The notes: generated by a model not told the origin, from the letters alone. Positions 9,025 through 17,217 are shown, numbered from the stretch's first letter. The stretch is DNA of 33,455 nt from Bacillota bacterium (GCA_029550985.1 JAKPGH010000220.1:1-33455); one strand, 5' to 3'. Made by a program: numbers and translations.

Positions 9025-9027
9025 AGG

Positions 9028-9339
9028 CTACACCTGCCAATCCCGGTCAAGCCGCAGCAGCAGGTTCACCGTATTCCAAACCTGCTGCCCGGCCTGCACA
9101 TTATCTGCGAAGAAGCCGCCTGTGGAACCATCCCGACTTTCGTAGAAATGAGAGGATAGCATGATAACAGCCTGTTCTGTGGTGGGCGGCATGGGATTGT
9201 CCGCATAATGCCCGGAGGGGATATGCTGGTAACTTTCCGCATAGGAAACGGCTGCCCGGATGTATCCCCGGAGCAGCTCGTCGTCCTCGTCATGGGAAAG
9301 GATCAGGTTGTCTTTGACTTTTTGGAGCAATTCGTCCAT
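9028..9339 (-). CDS. Head-tail connector protein (gp6-like DNA packaging protein)
   Basis: 103 residues from ATG 9339 preceded by GGAGGTGGCGGC. It has the all-helical pattern of the phage gp6-like / Phage_connect_1 family: 'LLQKVKDNLILSHDEDDELLRGYIRAAVSYAESY' (key pattern: DDxLLxxYIxAAxxYAE at about 18-36) followed by 'AVIMLSSHFYESRD' (xAxxxLxxHxYExR) and a C-terminal 'VNLLLRLDR' helix. It forms a ring under the portal. It lies between the head fiber gene and the adaptor, as in many Firmicutes phages. Confidence 0.88.
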   Translation of the reverse strand: MDELLQKVKDNLILSHDEDDELLRGYIRAAVSYAESYQHIPSGHYADNPMPPTTEQAVIMLSSHFYESRDGSTGGFFADNVQAGQQVWNTVNLLLRLDRDWQV

Positions 9340-9354
9340 GCCGCCACCTCCTTA

Positions 9355-9720
9355 TCAATCGGCAGTCATAAGGCCCGCCGCCTTCAACTTGGCGAGCAGG
9401 CCGTTAAAATCCGCAACAAGGGCCGCCACCTCTGTTGCCACACTATCAGCCTGATTGGCTGCCTTGGGAATGGTGGGAACAGAGGGATAAGTGGGGACAT
9501 ACAGGTTGCCCGCGCTATCAACCTTGACGGGTACAGTATCCCCGGAGCCTTTTGCCGCCGCTTTGACACCACCAAGCACAGAAGCCGAGGCCACCGGCAG
9601 GCTGTATGCCTCCCCTTCGGGCAGGCCGGTGACGGTAGCACCCTCTTTGATTTCGAGGGTGCCGCCGATCACCCATTTATCGCCGCCCTGTTCTGCATAG
9701 TTCTTTCCGTTGTAGCTCAT
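9355..9720 (-). CDS. Head fiber protein
   Basis: 121 residues from ATG 9720, with GGAGG upstream. The opening 'MSYNGKNYAEQGGDKWVIGG' and the C-terminal 'AALVADFNGLLAKLKAAGLM' helix match phage head-fiber proteins seen after the major capsid gene in Clostridia phages (Phage_fiber_2-like). The middle contains 'LPVASASVLGGVKAAAKGSG', a short collagen-free fiber repeat segment also seen in tail fibers, which suggests a trimeric capsid decoration. Such proteins are usually dispensable. Assignment rests on sequence resemblance and position directly after the capsid gene. Confidence 0.75.
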   Translation of the reverse strand: MSYNGKNYAEQGGDKWVIGGTLEIKEGATVTGLPEGEAYSLPVASASVLGGVKAAAKGSGDTVPVKVDSAGNLYVPTYPSVPTIPKAANQADSVATEVAALVADFNGLLAKLKAAGLMTAD

Positions 9721-9733
9721 TCGTCAGCCCTCC

Positions 9734-10936
9734 TTACGCAGCCTTCTGCTGCAATACCTTCACGGCTTCGGGCAGGATCAGCTTACCATCCACGCGCTGG
9801 GAGGCAAGGAAGCCCACCTGCCCGGTAGTAGCGTACAACTCTCCGAGGCGGCGGAAGGAGCGGCCCTGACGGTCAGCCACCCAATAATAGGACAGGTCAC
9901 CGAACAGGATAGATTTTGCACTGGCCGCCATCGCGGGCATATAGGCCGAGGTATAAACCGGGCGGCCCAGCAGCATATCCGGGGTTCCGGCAGTCAGGGA
10001 GGGCTGCCAGAGGTACTGGCCGTTCCCGTCTTTGAGTTTCCGCAGGGCCTTCACGGAAGAATCGTTCATCAGGAAAACAGCGTTCTTGCGGTAAGGTGCT
10101 TTCAGAGAGTAAAACAGGTCGAACACCTCGTCCGCCGTAAATGCGGTGGCGGAGGCGGCAGTTACGCCGATTTCCGCGCCGCCCGTTGCAGCCAGAACGC
10201 CCAGCGGCTTGCCGGTGCCATCGCCGGTAAAGAAGGCTTCCTCCTCCTTGTTACCGATGCGGCGGGCAAACTCACGAGAAATATAGGCCTCCAAATCGAA
10301 AACGCTGTCGTTCAGCAGCTCCTCGGACACCTTCACCAGCGTTGCCAGCTTGTAGGCCCCGATGGAAACCTGCGAGAAAGCGTCGTCACTCTCCGGGATC
10401 GTCCCTTCCTCGTCCACCCACGAAGCCGTACCCTTAGAAGCCACCACCGGGATTTTGCGGTCGCCGGAGCTGGTCTGGATCACATGGGCCAGTGTGCGGA
10501 AAATGTTCTGCTCCTCCAATGCCTCCACCAGAGTGCGCTCAAATTCATCCGGCACCAGATAGCCGCCCTCAGAGTCCGTACCGATCTGCAGGGCGTTCAT
10601 AATCTCGTGGGAAGGCATCTTGCTGCGCATAGCGTTCCAGAAAGAGCGTCGGTATTCCGCAGAGGCGCGGCCAGTCTTTTCCTCACCAGCAGGGGCCGCA
10701 GGCTTGCCAGTCAGCGGGGTGTTGACCGGTTTAGAAAGCTCCGCATCCAGAGCGGCCTGCCGTTCCAGACGGTCAATCTCCTTACCGAGATTTACCACAT
10801 CGGCCTCCATCTTCTCATAGGTCGCCACATCCTCGGCGGCCAGCAGGCCATCTGCACCACGCTTGGCATCCAGAAAAGCCTTCGCCGTTTCCCACGCCTT
10901 TGCCCGCTTCTCGCGCAGTTCCAAAATCTTGCTCAT
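9734..10936 (-). CDS. Major capsid protein, HK97 fold
   Basis: 400 residues from ATG 10936 with GGAGG upstream. Residues 1-70 are a charged coiled coil ('LELREKRAKAWETAKAF', 'EIDRLERQ') that corresponds to the delta/scaffold domain removed by the protease. The mature coat probably begins near residue 85-95. The HK97 family core follows: 'GGYLVPDEFERTLVEALEE' near 125-143, 'KLATLVKVSEELLNDS', 'REFARRIGNKEEEAFFTGDGTGKPLG' near 225-250, and 'FLASQRVDGKLILPEAVKVL' at the C-terminus. It follows the ClpP-like protease gene. The E-loop and P-domain motifs look intact. Confidence 0.95.
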   Translation of the reverse strand: MSKILELREKRAKAWETAKAFLDAKRGADGLLAAEDVATYEKMEADVVNLGKEIDRLERQAALDAELSKPVNTPLTGKPAAPAGEEKTGRASAEYRRSFWNAMRSKMPSHEIMNALQIGTDSEGGYLVPDEFERTLVEALEEQNIFRTLAHVIQTSSGDRKIPVVASKGTASWVDEEGTIPESDDAFSQVSIGAYKLATLVKVSEELLNDSVFDLEAYISREFARRIGNKEEEAFFTGDGTGKPLGVLAATGGAEIGVTAASATAFTADEVFDLFYSLKAPYRKNAVFLMNDSSVKALRKLKDGNGQYLWQPSLTAGTPDMLLGRPVYTSAYMPAMAASAKSILFGDLSYYWVADRQGRSFRRLGELYATTGQVGFLASQRVDGKLILPEAVKVLQQKAA

Positions 10937-10949
10937 AATAAAGTCCTCC

Positions 10950-11639
10950 TTAAAATTTCAATAAATTAAGCCGCTGGTACAGCGGCTCGGCAGGTTGTTT
11001 CTGTTCGGTTTTCGTATGGGGCAGTTTGTTCAGCAGCCGGTTTGTCACCGCTCGCCGCGAGAACGCATAGCTCTCCGGTTCGGGAGCGGGATCTTCCTTC
11101 GCGGTGAACAGGAGGTCGTCCGCAAAGCCAAGTTCCACGGCTTTGTGGGCGGACAGCCATGTTTCCGCATCCATGAGGTGTGAGAGCCGCGCCCTCGACA
11201 GCCCCGTTTTGATTTCGTAGGCATTGATGATCGACTCCTTTACTTCGTCCAGCATGGCGATGGCCTTCTGCATTTCCTCGGTGTCGCCAATCGCCACTGT
11301 CAGGGGGTTATGCACCATCATCAGGGCGGTGGGAGCCATGAGAACCGTCGTTCCGGCCATGGCAATGACACTGGCGGCACTGGCGGCGATCCCGTCAATC
11401 TTCACGGTTACAGCGCCCTTGTAGTCCATGAGCATACTGTAAATCTGAGAAGCGGCCACGCAGTCACCGCCCGGCGAGTTGATCCAGACGGTAATATCGC
11501 CCTCACCGGCCAGAAGCTCCGCTTTGAAAGCGGCGGGGGTAATATCATCGTCAAACCAGCTCTCCTCGGCAATGGTGCCGTTAAGGTAAAGGGTGCGGCT
11601 CTCGTCGGAGTTCCGCACCCAATTCCAGAATTTATTCAC
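10950..11639 (-). CDS. Prohead maturation protease, ClpP-like
   Basis: 229 residues. The start is GTG at 11639, with GGAGG about 9 bases upstream and overlap with the 3' end of the portal gene. Features of the ClpP-type head protease are visible: 'WINSPGGDCVAASQIYSML' near residues 52-70 (NSPGG oxyanion region), 'DGIAASAASVIAMAG' near 82-96 with the likely nucleophile Ser87, and 'MMVHNP' with His110. An Asp in 'MDAETWLSAHKAVELGFAD' near 157 is the likely third residue. It cleaves the capsid N-terminal domain during maturation and lies between portal and capsid genes as expected. The C-terminal ~40 residues are low-complexity and typical for the family. Confidence 0.92.
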   Translation of the reverse strand: MNKFWNWVRNSDESRTLYLNGTIAEESWFDDDITPAAFKAELLAGEGDITVWINSPGGDCVAASQIYSMLMDYKGAVTVKIDGIAASAASVIAMAGTTVLMAPTALMMVHNPLTVAIGDTEEMQKAIAMLDEVKESIINAYEIKTGLSRARLSHLMDAETWLSAHKAVELGFADDLLFTAKEDPAPEPESYAFSRRAVTNRLLNKLPHTKTEQKQPAEPLYQRLNLLKF

Positions 11640-12927
11640 TTGTCTGTTCCTCCGTTTCTATTGGATTTGTTGCGGTGGTTCCGGCAAAGGCCCCGGCATC
11701 ACTAAGCTTCGTCATGGAGCCGTTTACCAGATACAGGTCGCCGCCTTCCTCGGCAGGGATACGGTCGAGGTTTTCCAGCTCTCTTATGTCGTTGGCGCTC
11801 ATCCAGCCATTCTGGCGGGCCACCGCATAACCGTTCATGCGGCTGGCGTAATCGCCCCGCAGCAGACCCTCCACATTGAAGCGGATAAAATACTCCCGCT
11901 TCTCGCTGTCGGAAAACAGGCGGCGGGCCATACTCTGTTCCCAGCGCATAAGCCACGGTTCGAGAGTATATTTGACAAATTCCAAGCTCTGCTGCTCGAT
12001 GTTGGAAAAGCTGGATTTCTCCAAATCTCCGACCATGTGGGGAGGCACCCGGAAAATGCGGGCAATCTCATTGATTTGGAATTTCCTCGTTTCCAGAAAT
12101 TGCGCCTGCTCCGGGGAAATGCCAATGGGCTGATATTTCAAGCCTTCCTCCAAAACCGCGATTTGATGGGAATTTGCACTGCCGCGAAAGAGTTTGTTCC
12201 AGCTTTCCCGCACCTTATCCGGGTTTTTCAGTACGCCGGGATGTTCCAGCACACCGCCGGGGGCGGCATCATTGGCGAAAAACTTCGCGCCGTATTCCTC
12301 ACAGGCAATCGCCATCCCCACCGCGTTCTTTGCCATAGCGATGGGCGAATAGCCCACAATCCCGTCATAGCCAAGACCGGGAATATGAAGCACCTGCTCC
12401 GGCGGCAGGTAAATCTGCCCGTTTTCATCACCCACTGGGGAATCGTCTGAGCCACGGGTATAGAGGTAATAAATCTGTCCCTTGCTGTCCCGGTCAACGG
12501 TCATTTTGGTGGGCATCAGCGGATAGAGGCCGATCACCTCGCCCTTTCCATTGCGGATGATCTGCGCGTAAGCGTTCCCGTATAGGAGCAGGTGGCCCAT
12601 CAGGGTTTCCCGGAAATTGAACGAGGTCATTTCCGGGTTTGGCTCGTCGTGCAGCAGCCGGTAGAGAGGATGGTCGAGGGCCTTTACCTTGCTCCCGTTT
12701 TCACCGTAGCGGTACACATGGAGCGGAAGGCCCGCCACCGCCTCGGAGAGAATACGGACGCAGGAATACACAGCGGTCATTTGCAGCGCAGTGCGCTCAT
12801 TCACCGGCTTGCCGCTGGTAGAGCCGCCAAAGAAAAAGGAAAAGCGGCTGCCGCCCAAGGTATCCTGCGCCCGGCGCAGTTCCTCCGGCTTATCCCGTGA
12901 ATGGAAAAAACGGCTGAAAACACTCAT
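11632..12927 (-). CDS. Portal protein, HK97 family
   Basis: 431 residues from ATG 12927, overlapping the terminase stop (ATGA). Portal hallmarks are present: 'ALQMTAVYSCVRILSEAVAGLPLHVYR' near 46-72, 'HPLYRLLHDEPNPEMTSFNFRETLMGHLLLYGNAYAQI' near 85-122, 'LHIPGLGYDGIVGYSPIAMAKNAVG' near 180-204, 'FRVPPHMVGDLEKSSFSNIEQQSLEF' near 290-315, and the 'NGWMSANDIRELENL' segment near 375-390. It forms the dodecameric vertex through which DNA is packaged. Gene order TerL-portal-protease-capsid is canonical. The last ~25 residues are variable. Confidence 0.95.
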   Translation of the reverse strand: MSVFSRFFHSRDKPEELRRAQDTLGGSRFSFFFGGSTSGKPVNERTALQMTAVYSCVRILSEAVAGLPLHVYRYGENGSKVKALDHPLYRLLHDEPNPEMTSFNFRETLMGHLLLYGNAYAQIIRNGKGEVIGLYPLMPTKMTVDRDSKGQIYYLYTRGSDDSPVGDENGQIYLPPEQVLHIPGLGYDGIVGYSPIAMAKNAVGMAIACEEYGAKFFANDAAPGGVLEHPGVLKNPDKVRESWNKLFRGSANSHQIAVLEEGLKYQPIGISPEQAQFLETRKFQINEIARIFRVPPHMVGDLEKSSFSNIEQQSLEFVKYTLEPWLMRWEQSMARRLFSDSEKREYFIRFNVEGLLRGDYASRMNGYAVARQNGWMSANDIRELENLDRIPAEEGGDLYLVNGSMTKLSDAGAFAGTTATNPIETEEQTSE

Positions 12928-14546
12928 AGCAGTAAAAGCCCCCTTTCATCGTAAATAGAAGCGTCGGTATCCCCGCCGCCTCGAATGGCCCGGTCAAGCG
13001 CCATGATAGTCGCCACCGCACCGTCAATCTTTTCTGTGGATTTTTCCTTATCCGGTTTCACATTGCCCGCCGGATCGGTGCGGACATGAATGTTGTCCAT
13101 CATCCACCGCAGAACCGGGTGGCCGCCATGGGCGAGCTGTTCATCCAAAGTCAGGCGCATCAGCTCCTTGGTGGGTGGGGACATATCTTTGAAGCCCTGC
13201 CCGAAGGGAACCACCGTAAAGCCGAGGCCTTCCAAGTTCTGCACCATCTGCGTCGCACCCCAGCGGTCAAAGGCAATTTCCCGGATGTTGTACTTTGCGC
13301 CCAGCTCGTCGATGAAGGACTCAATAAAGCCATAGCGGACGACATTTCCCTCGGTGGTTTTCAAATACCCCTGCTTTTCCCACACGTCATAGGGAACGTG
13401 ATCCCGGCGCACCCGCAGGTCGAGATTGTCCTCCGGTATCCAGAAGAAAGGCAGGATCACATATTTGTCGCCTTCATATTCCGGCGGAAATACCAGCACG
13501 AAGGCGGTAATATCCGTGGTGGAGGAAAGGTCAAGGCCGCCATAGCACGCCCGGCCTTGCAGAGCCTCCGGGTCTACCGCAAAGGCACATTTATCCCACT
13601 TTTCCATGGGCATCCAGCGGACAGCCTGCTTTACCCACTGGCAGAGCCGGAGCTGCCGGAACAGGTTCTCCTCGGCGGGGTTCTGCCGGGCGCTTTCGCA
13701 GGCAGCTTCCAGCTTTTCTATATCCACCGTAATTCCAAGGGAGGGGTTGGCCTTTTTCCAGACCTTCGGGGAAGTCCAATCATCGGCCTCATCCGCGCCA
13801 TAGATCACCGGATAAAAGGTGGGGTCAATTTTCCGGCCATCCAGAATATCCCGCGCCTTCTGGTGAACCTCATAGCAGATGCTGTTCACGTCATTGCCCG
13901 CTGTGGTAATAAGAAAATAGAGAGGCTGCTTTCTGGCGTCGCCGGAGCCGTGGGTCATGACATCATAGAGCTGCCGGTTTGGCTGGGCGTGCAGCTCGTC
14001 AAATACCACCGCATGGACGTTAAGGCCATGCTTGGTGTATGCCTCTGCGGAAAGTACCTGATAGAAGCTCCCCAGCGGCTTATAGATCAGGCGCTTCTGC
14101 GACAGCACCGGCTTGATACGGGATTTGAGGGCCGGGCATTGCTCCACCATGCCGCAGGCCACATCGAATACGATGGAAGCCTGCTGCCGGTCGGAGGCGC
14201 AGCCATAAACCTCGCCGCCGTATTCCATGTCGCCGCAGGTGAGCAACAGAGCCACCGCAGCGGCCAGCTCGGATTTTCCCTGTTTCTTGGCAATCTCGAT
14301 GTATGCGGTATTAAACTGGCGGTAGCCGTTGGGCTTTACAATGCCGAACAGATCCCGGATAATCTGCTCTTGCCAGTCAATGAGTTCAAAGTTTTGTCCG
14401 TACCACTCGCCCTTGGTATGCTTCAGGCAGCCGATAAAGGAAACGGCCAGATCGGCCAGCTCCCGGTTATAGGTCGAGCCTTCCGCCATGAAGCGGGTGG
14501 GCTTGTATTTCTTTAACTTGCGAATATCCGCCGCCTCCTTTCTCAC
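12924..14546 (-). CDS. Terminase large subunit (start uncertain: GTG 14546 or ATT 14525)
   Basis: Up to 540 residues. The packaging ATPase is seen at 'IEIAKKQGKSELAAA' (Walker A-like, near 84-98) and 'VFDELHAQ' (Walker B, DE, near 188-195). The nuclease domain shows 'YGGLDLSSTTDITAFVLVF' (first acidic residue), 'EIAFDRWGATQMVQ' and 'EKIDGAVATIMALDRA' (last acidic residue). The start is unusual. The GTG at 14546 lies right after the T-tract of a terminator and has no ribosome site. A good AAGGAGG lies inside that extension, placed 8 bases before ATT at 14525; from there the protein would read 'MRKLKKYKPTRFMAE', which is how I recall homologs beginning. Its stop overlaps the portal start. It is separated from the small subunit by ~7.5 kb of cargo. 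Confidence 0.93.
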   Translation of the reverse strand: MRKEAADIRKLKKYKPTRFMAEGSTYNRELADLAVSFIGCLKHTKGEWYGQNFELIDWQEQIIRDLFGIVKPNGYRQFNTAYIEIAKKQGKSELAAAVALLLTCGDMEYGGEVYGCASDRQQASIVFDVACGMVEQCPALKSRIKPVLSQKRLIYKPLGSFYQVLSAEAYTKHGLNVHAVVFDELHAQPNRQLYDVMTHGSGDARKQPLYFLITTAGNDVNSICYEVHQKARDILDGRKIDPTFYPVIYGADEADDWTSPKVWKKANPSLGITVDIEKLEAACESARQNPAEENLFRQLRLCQWVKQAVRWMPMEKWDKCAFAVDPEALQGRACYGGLDLSSTTDITAFVLVFPPEYEGDKYVILPFFWIPEDNLDLRVRRDHVPYDVWEKQGYLKTTEGNVVRYGFIESFIDELGAKYNIREIAFDRWGATQMVQNLEGLGFTVVPFGQGFKDMSPPTKELMRLTLDEQLAHGGHPVLRWMMDNIHVRTDPAGNVKPDKEKSTEKIDGAVATIMALDRAIRGGGDTDASIYDERGLLLL

Positions 14547-14552
14547 GGAAAC

Positions 14553-14589
14553 AAAAAAGGAACCTCCCCCGGTATGGGGAAAGTCCCTT
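14553..14589 (-). terminator. Strong intrinsic terminator between the 311-residue gene and terL
   Basis: Minus-strand hairpin with 14-bp arms (14589-14576 pairing with 14570-14557, three G-U pairs), a 5-base loop, and six T (14558-14553). It ends only seven bases before the GTG of the terminase frame, which leaves no room for a promoter between it and terL. Confidence 0.85.
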
Positions 14590-14620
14590 AAAGATAATTT
14601 TTAAGTTTCAAGTGCCGGTT

Positions 14621-15556
14621 CTATTTCCCGGCTTCGTACAGAACCGCTCTGGCATAGGTGATGCGGATAATCTCCTGCGGGTAGTAGTCCGCACTGCGGC
14701 CATATCGTGCCTCAAACCTCCGGCGATCCGCTGCCACCATGTACCAACTGCCATAATAGTTCTTACAATCGCGGCGCAGCTCCTGCGCCTCCGTCTTGAA
14801 GGAAAATTCCTCACCATCCTTGCAAATGGTTACGTTCACTGTCTTGGCAGAGGTGGTATTCATGGCGGCCATGATTTTCTTGACGATATGTACCGGGTTA
14901 TCCCTATCGTCCACAAGCGCCTGATATTCCGCCAGCTCCACGTCATTGCAGAGGAAGTCAAAGAGCATTTCTTCCTGATTGCCCTCCATGTAATCTGTGG
15001 CTTCTTTGGCGGCATAGCCCTGCGGGTTTAATATATAGGAAAGCAAAGAGTCCTCCGTCCAGTTTTCCGCTTCATAGAAGCACTGGAACGAGGGCGGCTC
15101 AAATTTCGCAGCGTCCAGAAAACGCTCGCGAGCCTTACTCTTTGCATAATAGTCCTGTTCATTTTTTAGTTTCCGAAGCAGCTCCGGGTCGGATAGCTCC
15201 GTGATTTGAAGGTTGCGCCTATCGTTGGCAACAGCGGCCTCTACCAATCGCCGGACAGCCTGTTGCAAATTTTCCCGCAACTGACCTGCGCTGCGCTCCT
15301 GCGTATCCCCACCGGCCAAGCCTTGCACATCGTATTGTGCGTCATACAGCTCGCCATCCCTCCGGCAAAAGATACCGGCATATTTGAATGTGCCGCCACG
15401 GGCCAGTTCCTTGCCGGAGTATTGCCGCTGGCAGTAGAGGTAGTCAAAATCCTCGTTCTTTTGTACCCGGACAAAGTAGTAGGTCGTGCCTGCGTTTTCA
15501 ATCATGCAGGTGTGGCTGCCCGCATGGCCGAGCCAGCTTAGAAAATCTTTATTCAT
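14621..15556 (-). CDS. Unknown 311-residue phage accessory protein
   Basis: Start ATG at 15556 overlaps the stop of the upstream gene and follows AAGGAG. I do not recognise the family with certainty. The N-terminal third is mixed ('TTYYFVRVQKNEDFDYLYCQRQYSGKELARGGTFKYAGIFC'-type content, residues 25-65), the middle (about 95-160) is strongly helical and charged ('RENLQQAVRRLVEAAVANDRR', 'LLRKLKNEQDYYAKSKARERFL'), and the C-terminal part (about 195-311) is alpha/beta. No catalytic motif, signal peptide or membrane segment is seen. It is the last gene of the unit that starts with the 16.4-kb promoter and is followed by a strong terminator. It could be a moron acting in host physiology or defense; this is inference from its setting only. 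Confidence 0.7.
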   Translation of the reverse strand: MNKDFLSWLGHAGSHTCMIENAGTTYYFVRVQKNEDFDYLYCQRQYSGKELARGGTFKYAGIFCRRDGELYDAQYDVQGLAGGDTQERSAGQLRENLQQAVRRLVEAAVANDRRNLQITELSDPELLRKLKNEQDYYAKSKARERFLDAAKFEPPSFQCFYEAENWTEDSLLSYILNPQGYAAKEATDYMEGNQEEMLFDFLCNDVELAEYQALVDDRDNPVHIVKKIMAAMNTTSAKTVNVTICKDGEEFSFKTEAQELRRDCKNYYGSWYMVAADRRRFEARYGRSADYYPQEIIRITYARAVLYEAGK

Positions 15557-16028
15557 GGCTCTTACTCCTTCCCGCATAGTCCAGATGCTTGCATTGTTCC
15601 ACCGTAGCTGCCTGCATATCTGCAAGCAGGGCTTCAAATTCTCCTCTGGCAATCACCAATTTCATAGTAACGCTTTCAAAGGGGAAATAGGCTCCCTCTG
15701 CGGGGTCATATCGGCACACCCACCATTCATCTCCGCCATTCACCTGATTGCAGAAGAATAACTCCCGATAAACCACACCCTGCCGGATGCTCCAGTTGCC
15801 ATGCTCAAAGAATAACTTCAACATGGCAATGTCCTCATACTCGTAAAAGGTATAGGGGCTGTCTGCCTCCAAACACGGATCGTCCATAAAGGCAAGGCCG
15901 TGTCGTTTCAGCCAGCAGTTCCGTTGGCAGAGAGCCACCAGTTTGTCATGCAGTTCTTGGGATATGGGCTTTCTTGCTGCCCGCATGGGGCCGTATGTTT
16001 TCTCATATTCTTCTCGAAAGTTACTCAT
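15549..16028 (-). CDS. Unknown 159-residue phage accessory protein
   Basis: ATG at 16028 follows GGAGGGGCGGCT. A helical N-terminus ('SNFREEYEKTYGPMRAARKPISQELHDKLVALCQRN', with key basic and aromatic residues) is followed by a beta-rich middle with many aromatic residues ('SPYTFYEYEDIAMLKLFFEHGNW', 'YRELFFCNQVNGGDEWWVCRYD') and a C-terminal helix. No known domain recognised. Second gene of the three-gene unit driven by the promoter at 16383-16411. Cytoplasmic, without signal or membrane segment. Real coding status is supported by ribosome site, overlap with the next gene and length. Confidence 0.7.
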   Translation of the reverse strand: MSNFREEYEKTYGPMRAARKPISQELHDKLVALCQRNCWLKRHGLAFMDDPCLEADSPYTFYEYEDIAMLKLFFEHGNWSIRQGVVYRELFFCNQVNGGDEWWVCRYDPAEGAYFPFESVTMKLVIARGEFEALLADMQAATVEQCKHLDYAGRSKSHE

Positions 16029-16040
16029 AGCCGCCCCTCC

Positions 16041-16352
16041 TTACAGCTCATACCCGGCGCACCGGAGGATTTCCCGGATGGCGTTGATTGCCCGCTTGGG
16101 GCTGGAATAGTCGCGGGTGCCAAGTGCGCGCCCGTCCTCGAAAAGCTGGATGATCGGCACCCCATAGCTGATGTGCGCCATGATTTTATAGGTGCTTTCC
16201 ATGGGGCCATAGAAGGCCACCTCGTCCGTCCGGTGCCAAGTGCGCTGGTAGATAAAGCTCCCGTCGTAGGTAGTCGCTCCGAGGTACTGGAAGCCATGCT
16301 CCCGCATAAGTTCCTCAAAGGCCGCCTGCTTCATTGCGATTGTCTGTTTCAT
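16041..16352 (-). CDS. Unknown 103-residue protein, first gene of a moron-like unit
   Basis: ATG at 16352 has GGGAGG 7 bases upstream and a full sigma-70-like promoter about 30-60 bases upstream. The sequence ('MKQTIAMKQAAFEELMREHGFQYLG', then 'HISYGVPIIQLFEDGRALGTRDYSSPKRAINAIREILRCAGYEL' in part) is an alpha/beta small protein: a helix, three or four strands, and a C-terminal helix. No family recognised. The spacing and promoter arrangement show it starts an independent transcript. An internal ATG at codon 7 is possible but lacks a better ribosome site. Confidence 0.7.
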   Translation of the reverse strand: MKQTIAMKQAAFEELMREHGFQYLGATTYDGSFIYQRTWHRTDEVAFYGPMESTYKIMAHISYGVPIIQLFEDGRALGTRDYSSPKRAINAIREILRCAGYEL

Positions 16353-16382
16353 GGTGAAACCTCCCTTGTTTGATGTGGTCAG

Positions 16383-16411
16383 AGATTACTCTGGAACACC
16401 TCAAAAGACAA
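16383..16411 (-). promoter_or_regulatory. Promoter copy 1 (family TTGTCT-17-TAATCT)
   Basis: Minus strand: -35 TTGTCT at 16411-16406, 17-base spacer containing GGTGTTCCAGAG, -10 TAATCT at 16388-16383. The -10 is embedded in a perfect 5-bp-arm palindrome CAGAG-TAAT-CTCTG. It lies right after the terminator at 16424-16451 and ahead of the 103-residue gene. Confidence 0.75.
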
Positions 16412-16423
16412 GGCTCACCAGCG

Positions 16424-16451
16424 AAAAAAGCCCGTTTCCGGGCCTTTTTCT
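16424..16451 (-). terminator. Intrinsic terminator (probably bidirectional in form)
   Basis: Minus-strand stem GCCCG-GAAA-CGGGC (16443-16430) followed by six T (16429-16424), with an A-rich run before the stem. It ends the unit of small genes 18032-16461, just before the next promoter copy. Confidence 0.8.
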
Positions 16452-16460
16452 TTTGGAATA

Positions 16461-16862
16461 TCAGCCGCTCATTTTGGCCGAGGGATACTTCGCCAGCAGC
16501 GTTTCCCACGGATCGGCAGCACCGGAGGCGGCCACCTCCATCACCGCAAGGAACGGGAAGCAATAGAGCGACATCCCGGCCCCGGTGTCCTCGTTGACCC
16601 ACACCTGATTTTCAGGGACATTTACCACGATGAAGCAGGAATAGCCGGTGTCCTGATTGTCGGCGATGTTCCGCCATTCCGCCTCGGAAATCTGTGCGGC
16701 CTGCGGTATCCGCTTGTGCAGCGGCAGAGGCGCGTGGCCCGCTTCACCCCGGTTTTCATCGAGAAAGCGGACAAAATCCGCGAAGCCATGTACCAAAGGG
16801 CTGGTAAAATAGCGGGAAGTCCCGCCACCTTGTATCTCAAAAGCGCATCCTTTATTCTTCAT
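16461..16862 (-). CDS. Unknown 133-residue phage accessory protein
   Basis: ATG at 16862, preceded by GGAGGTGCC, overlaps the last codons of the upstream gene. A longer frame exists upstream but has no ribosome site. The protein is alpha/beta with 'HGFADFVRFLDENRGEAGHAP' near 25-45 and 'SCFIVVNVPENQVWVNEDTG' near 85-105. I recognise no domain. Fifth and last gene of the unit starting at 18032; it is followed by a terminator. Confidence 0.7.
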   Translation of the reverse strand: MKNKGCAFEIQGGGTSRYFTSPLVHGFADFVRFLDENRGEAGHAPLPLHKRIPQAAQISEAEWRNIADNQDTGYSCFIVVNVPENQVWVNEDTGAGMSLYCFPFLAVMEVAASGAADPWETLLAKYPSAKMSG

Positions 16863-17217
16863 TTTCTGGCACCTCCACAAAATAAAAATGCTCCAAATTC
16901 TCGGAGGTGAAGCCGTGGCATAAAAGAAACGCCTCCGCCTCGGGCTGATTTTGAAAAATCCGGGTTTTGCCGGTATCATCCAGCAGGTATTCCAGCGCCT
17001 CGTTAAGCGTGATCCCGTCCACCGGACGGGCCACCATGACAGGCGGCAGATAAAGCGCGTCCTGTTCCTCCACCTCGAAAGAATAGAAATCCTCGTCGCA
17101 ATGAAAGCACTGATAGCAGTACTCCGGGTTGTCGGAGTCGTACACAGGCCTGCCGCAGCGGCGGCAAATCATATCTGTGTTTTCATACCAGCGCCCTTCA
17201 TGGAAGATCCCACTCAT
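16852..17217 (-). CDS. Small zinc-ribbon protein of unknown function
   Basis: 121 residues; the ATG at 17217 overlaps the DUF4314 gene stop as ATGA. 'MICRRCGRPVYDSDNPEYCYQCFHC' near residues 16-41 holds a CxxC ... CxxCxxC pattern typical of a zinc ribbon. The rest ('ITLNEALEYLLDDTGKTRIF' near 68-87 and 'EAEAFLLCHGF') is alpha/beta and unassigned. It could bind nucleic acid or a protein partner. Translational coupling to its neighbours indicates a common unit with the DUF4314 protein. Confidence 0.72.
   Translation of the reverse strand: MSGIFHEGRWYENTDMICRRCGRPVYDSDNPEYCYQCFHCDEDFYSFEVEEQDALYLPPVMVARPVDGITLNEALEYLLDDTGKTRIFQNQPEAEAFLLCHGFTSENLEHFYFVEVPENEE

Noticed and set aside
13086..14516. 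476-codon open frame on the plus strand
   Set aside because: Antisense shadow of the large terminase gene; no ribosome site and no recognisable domain.
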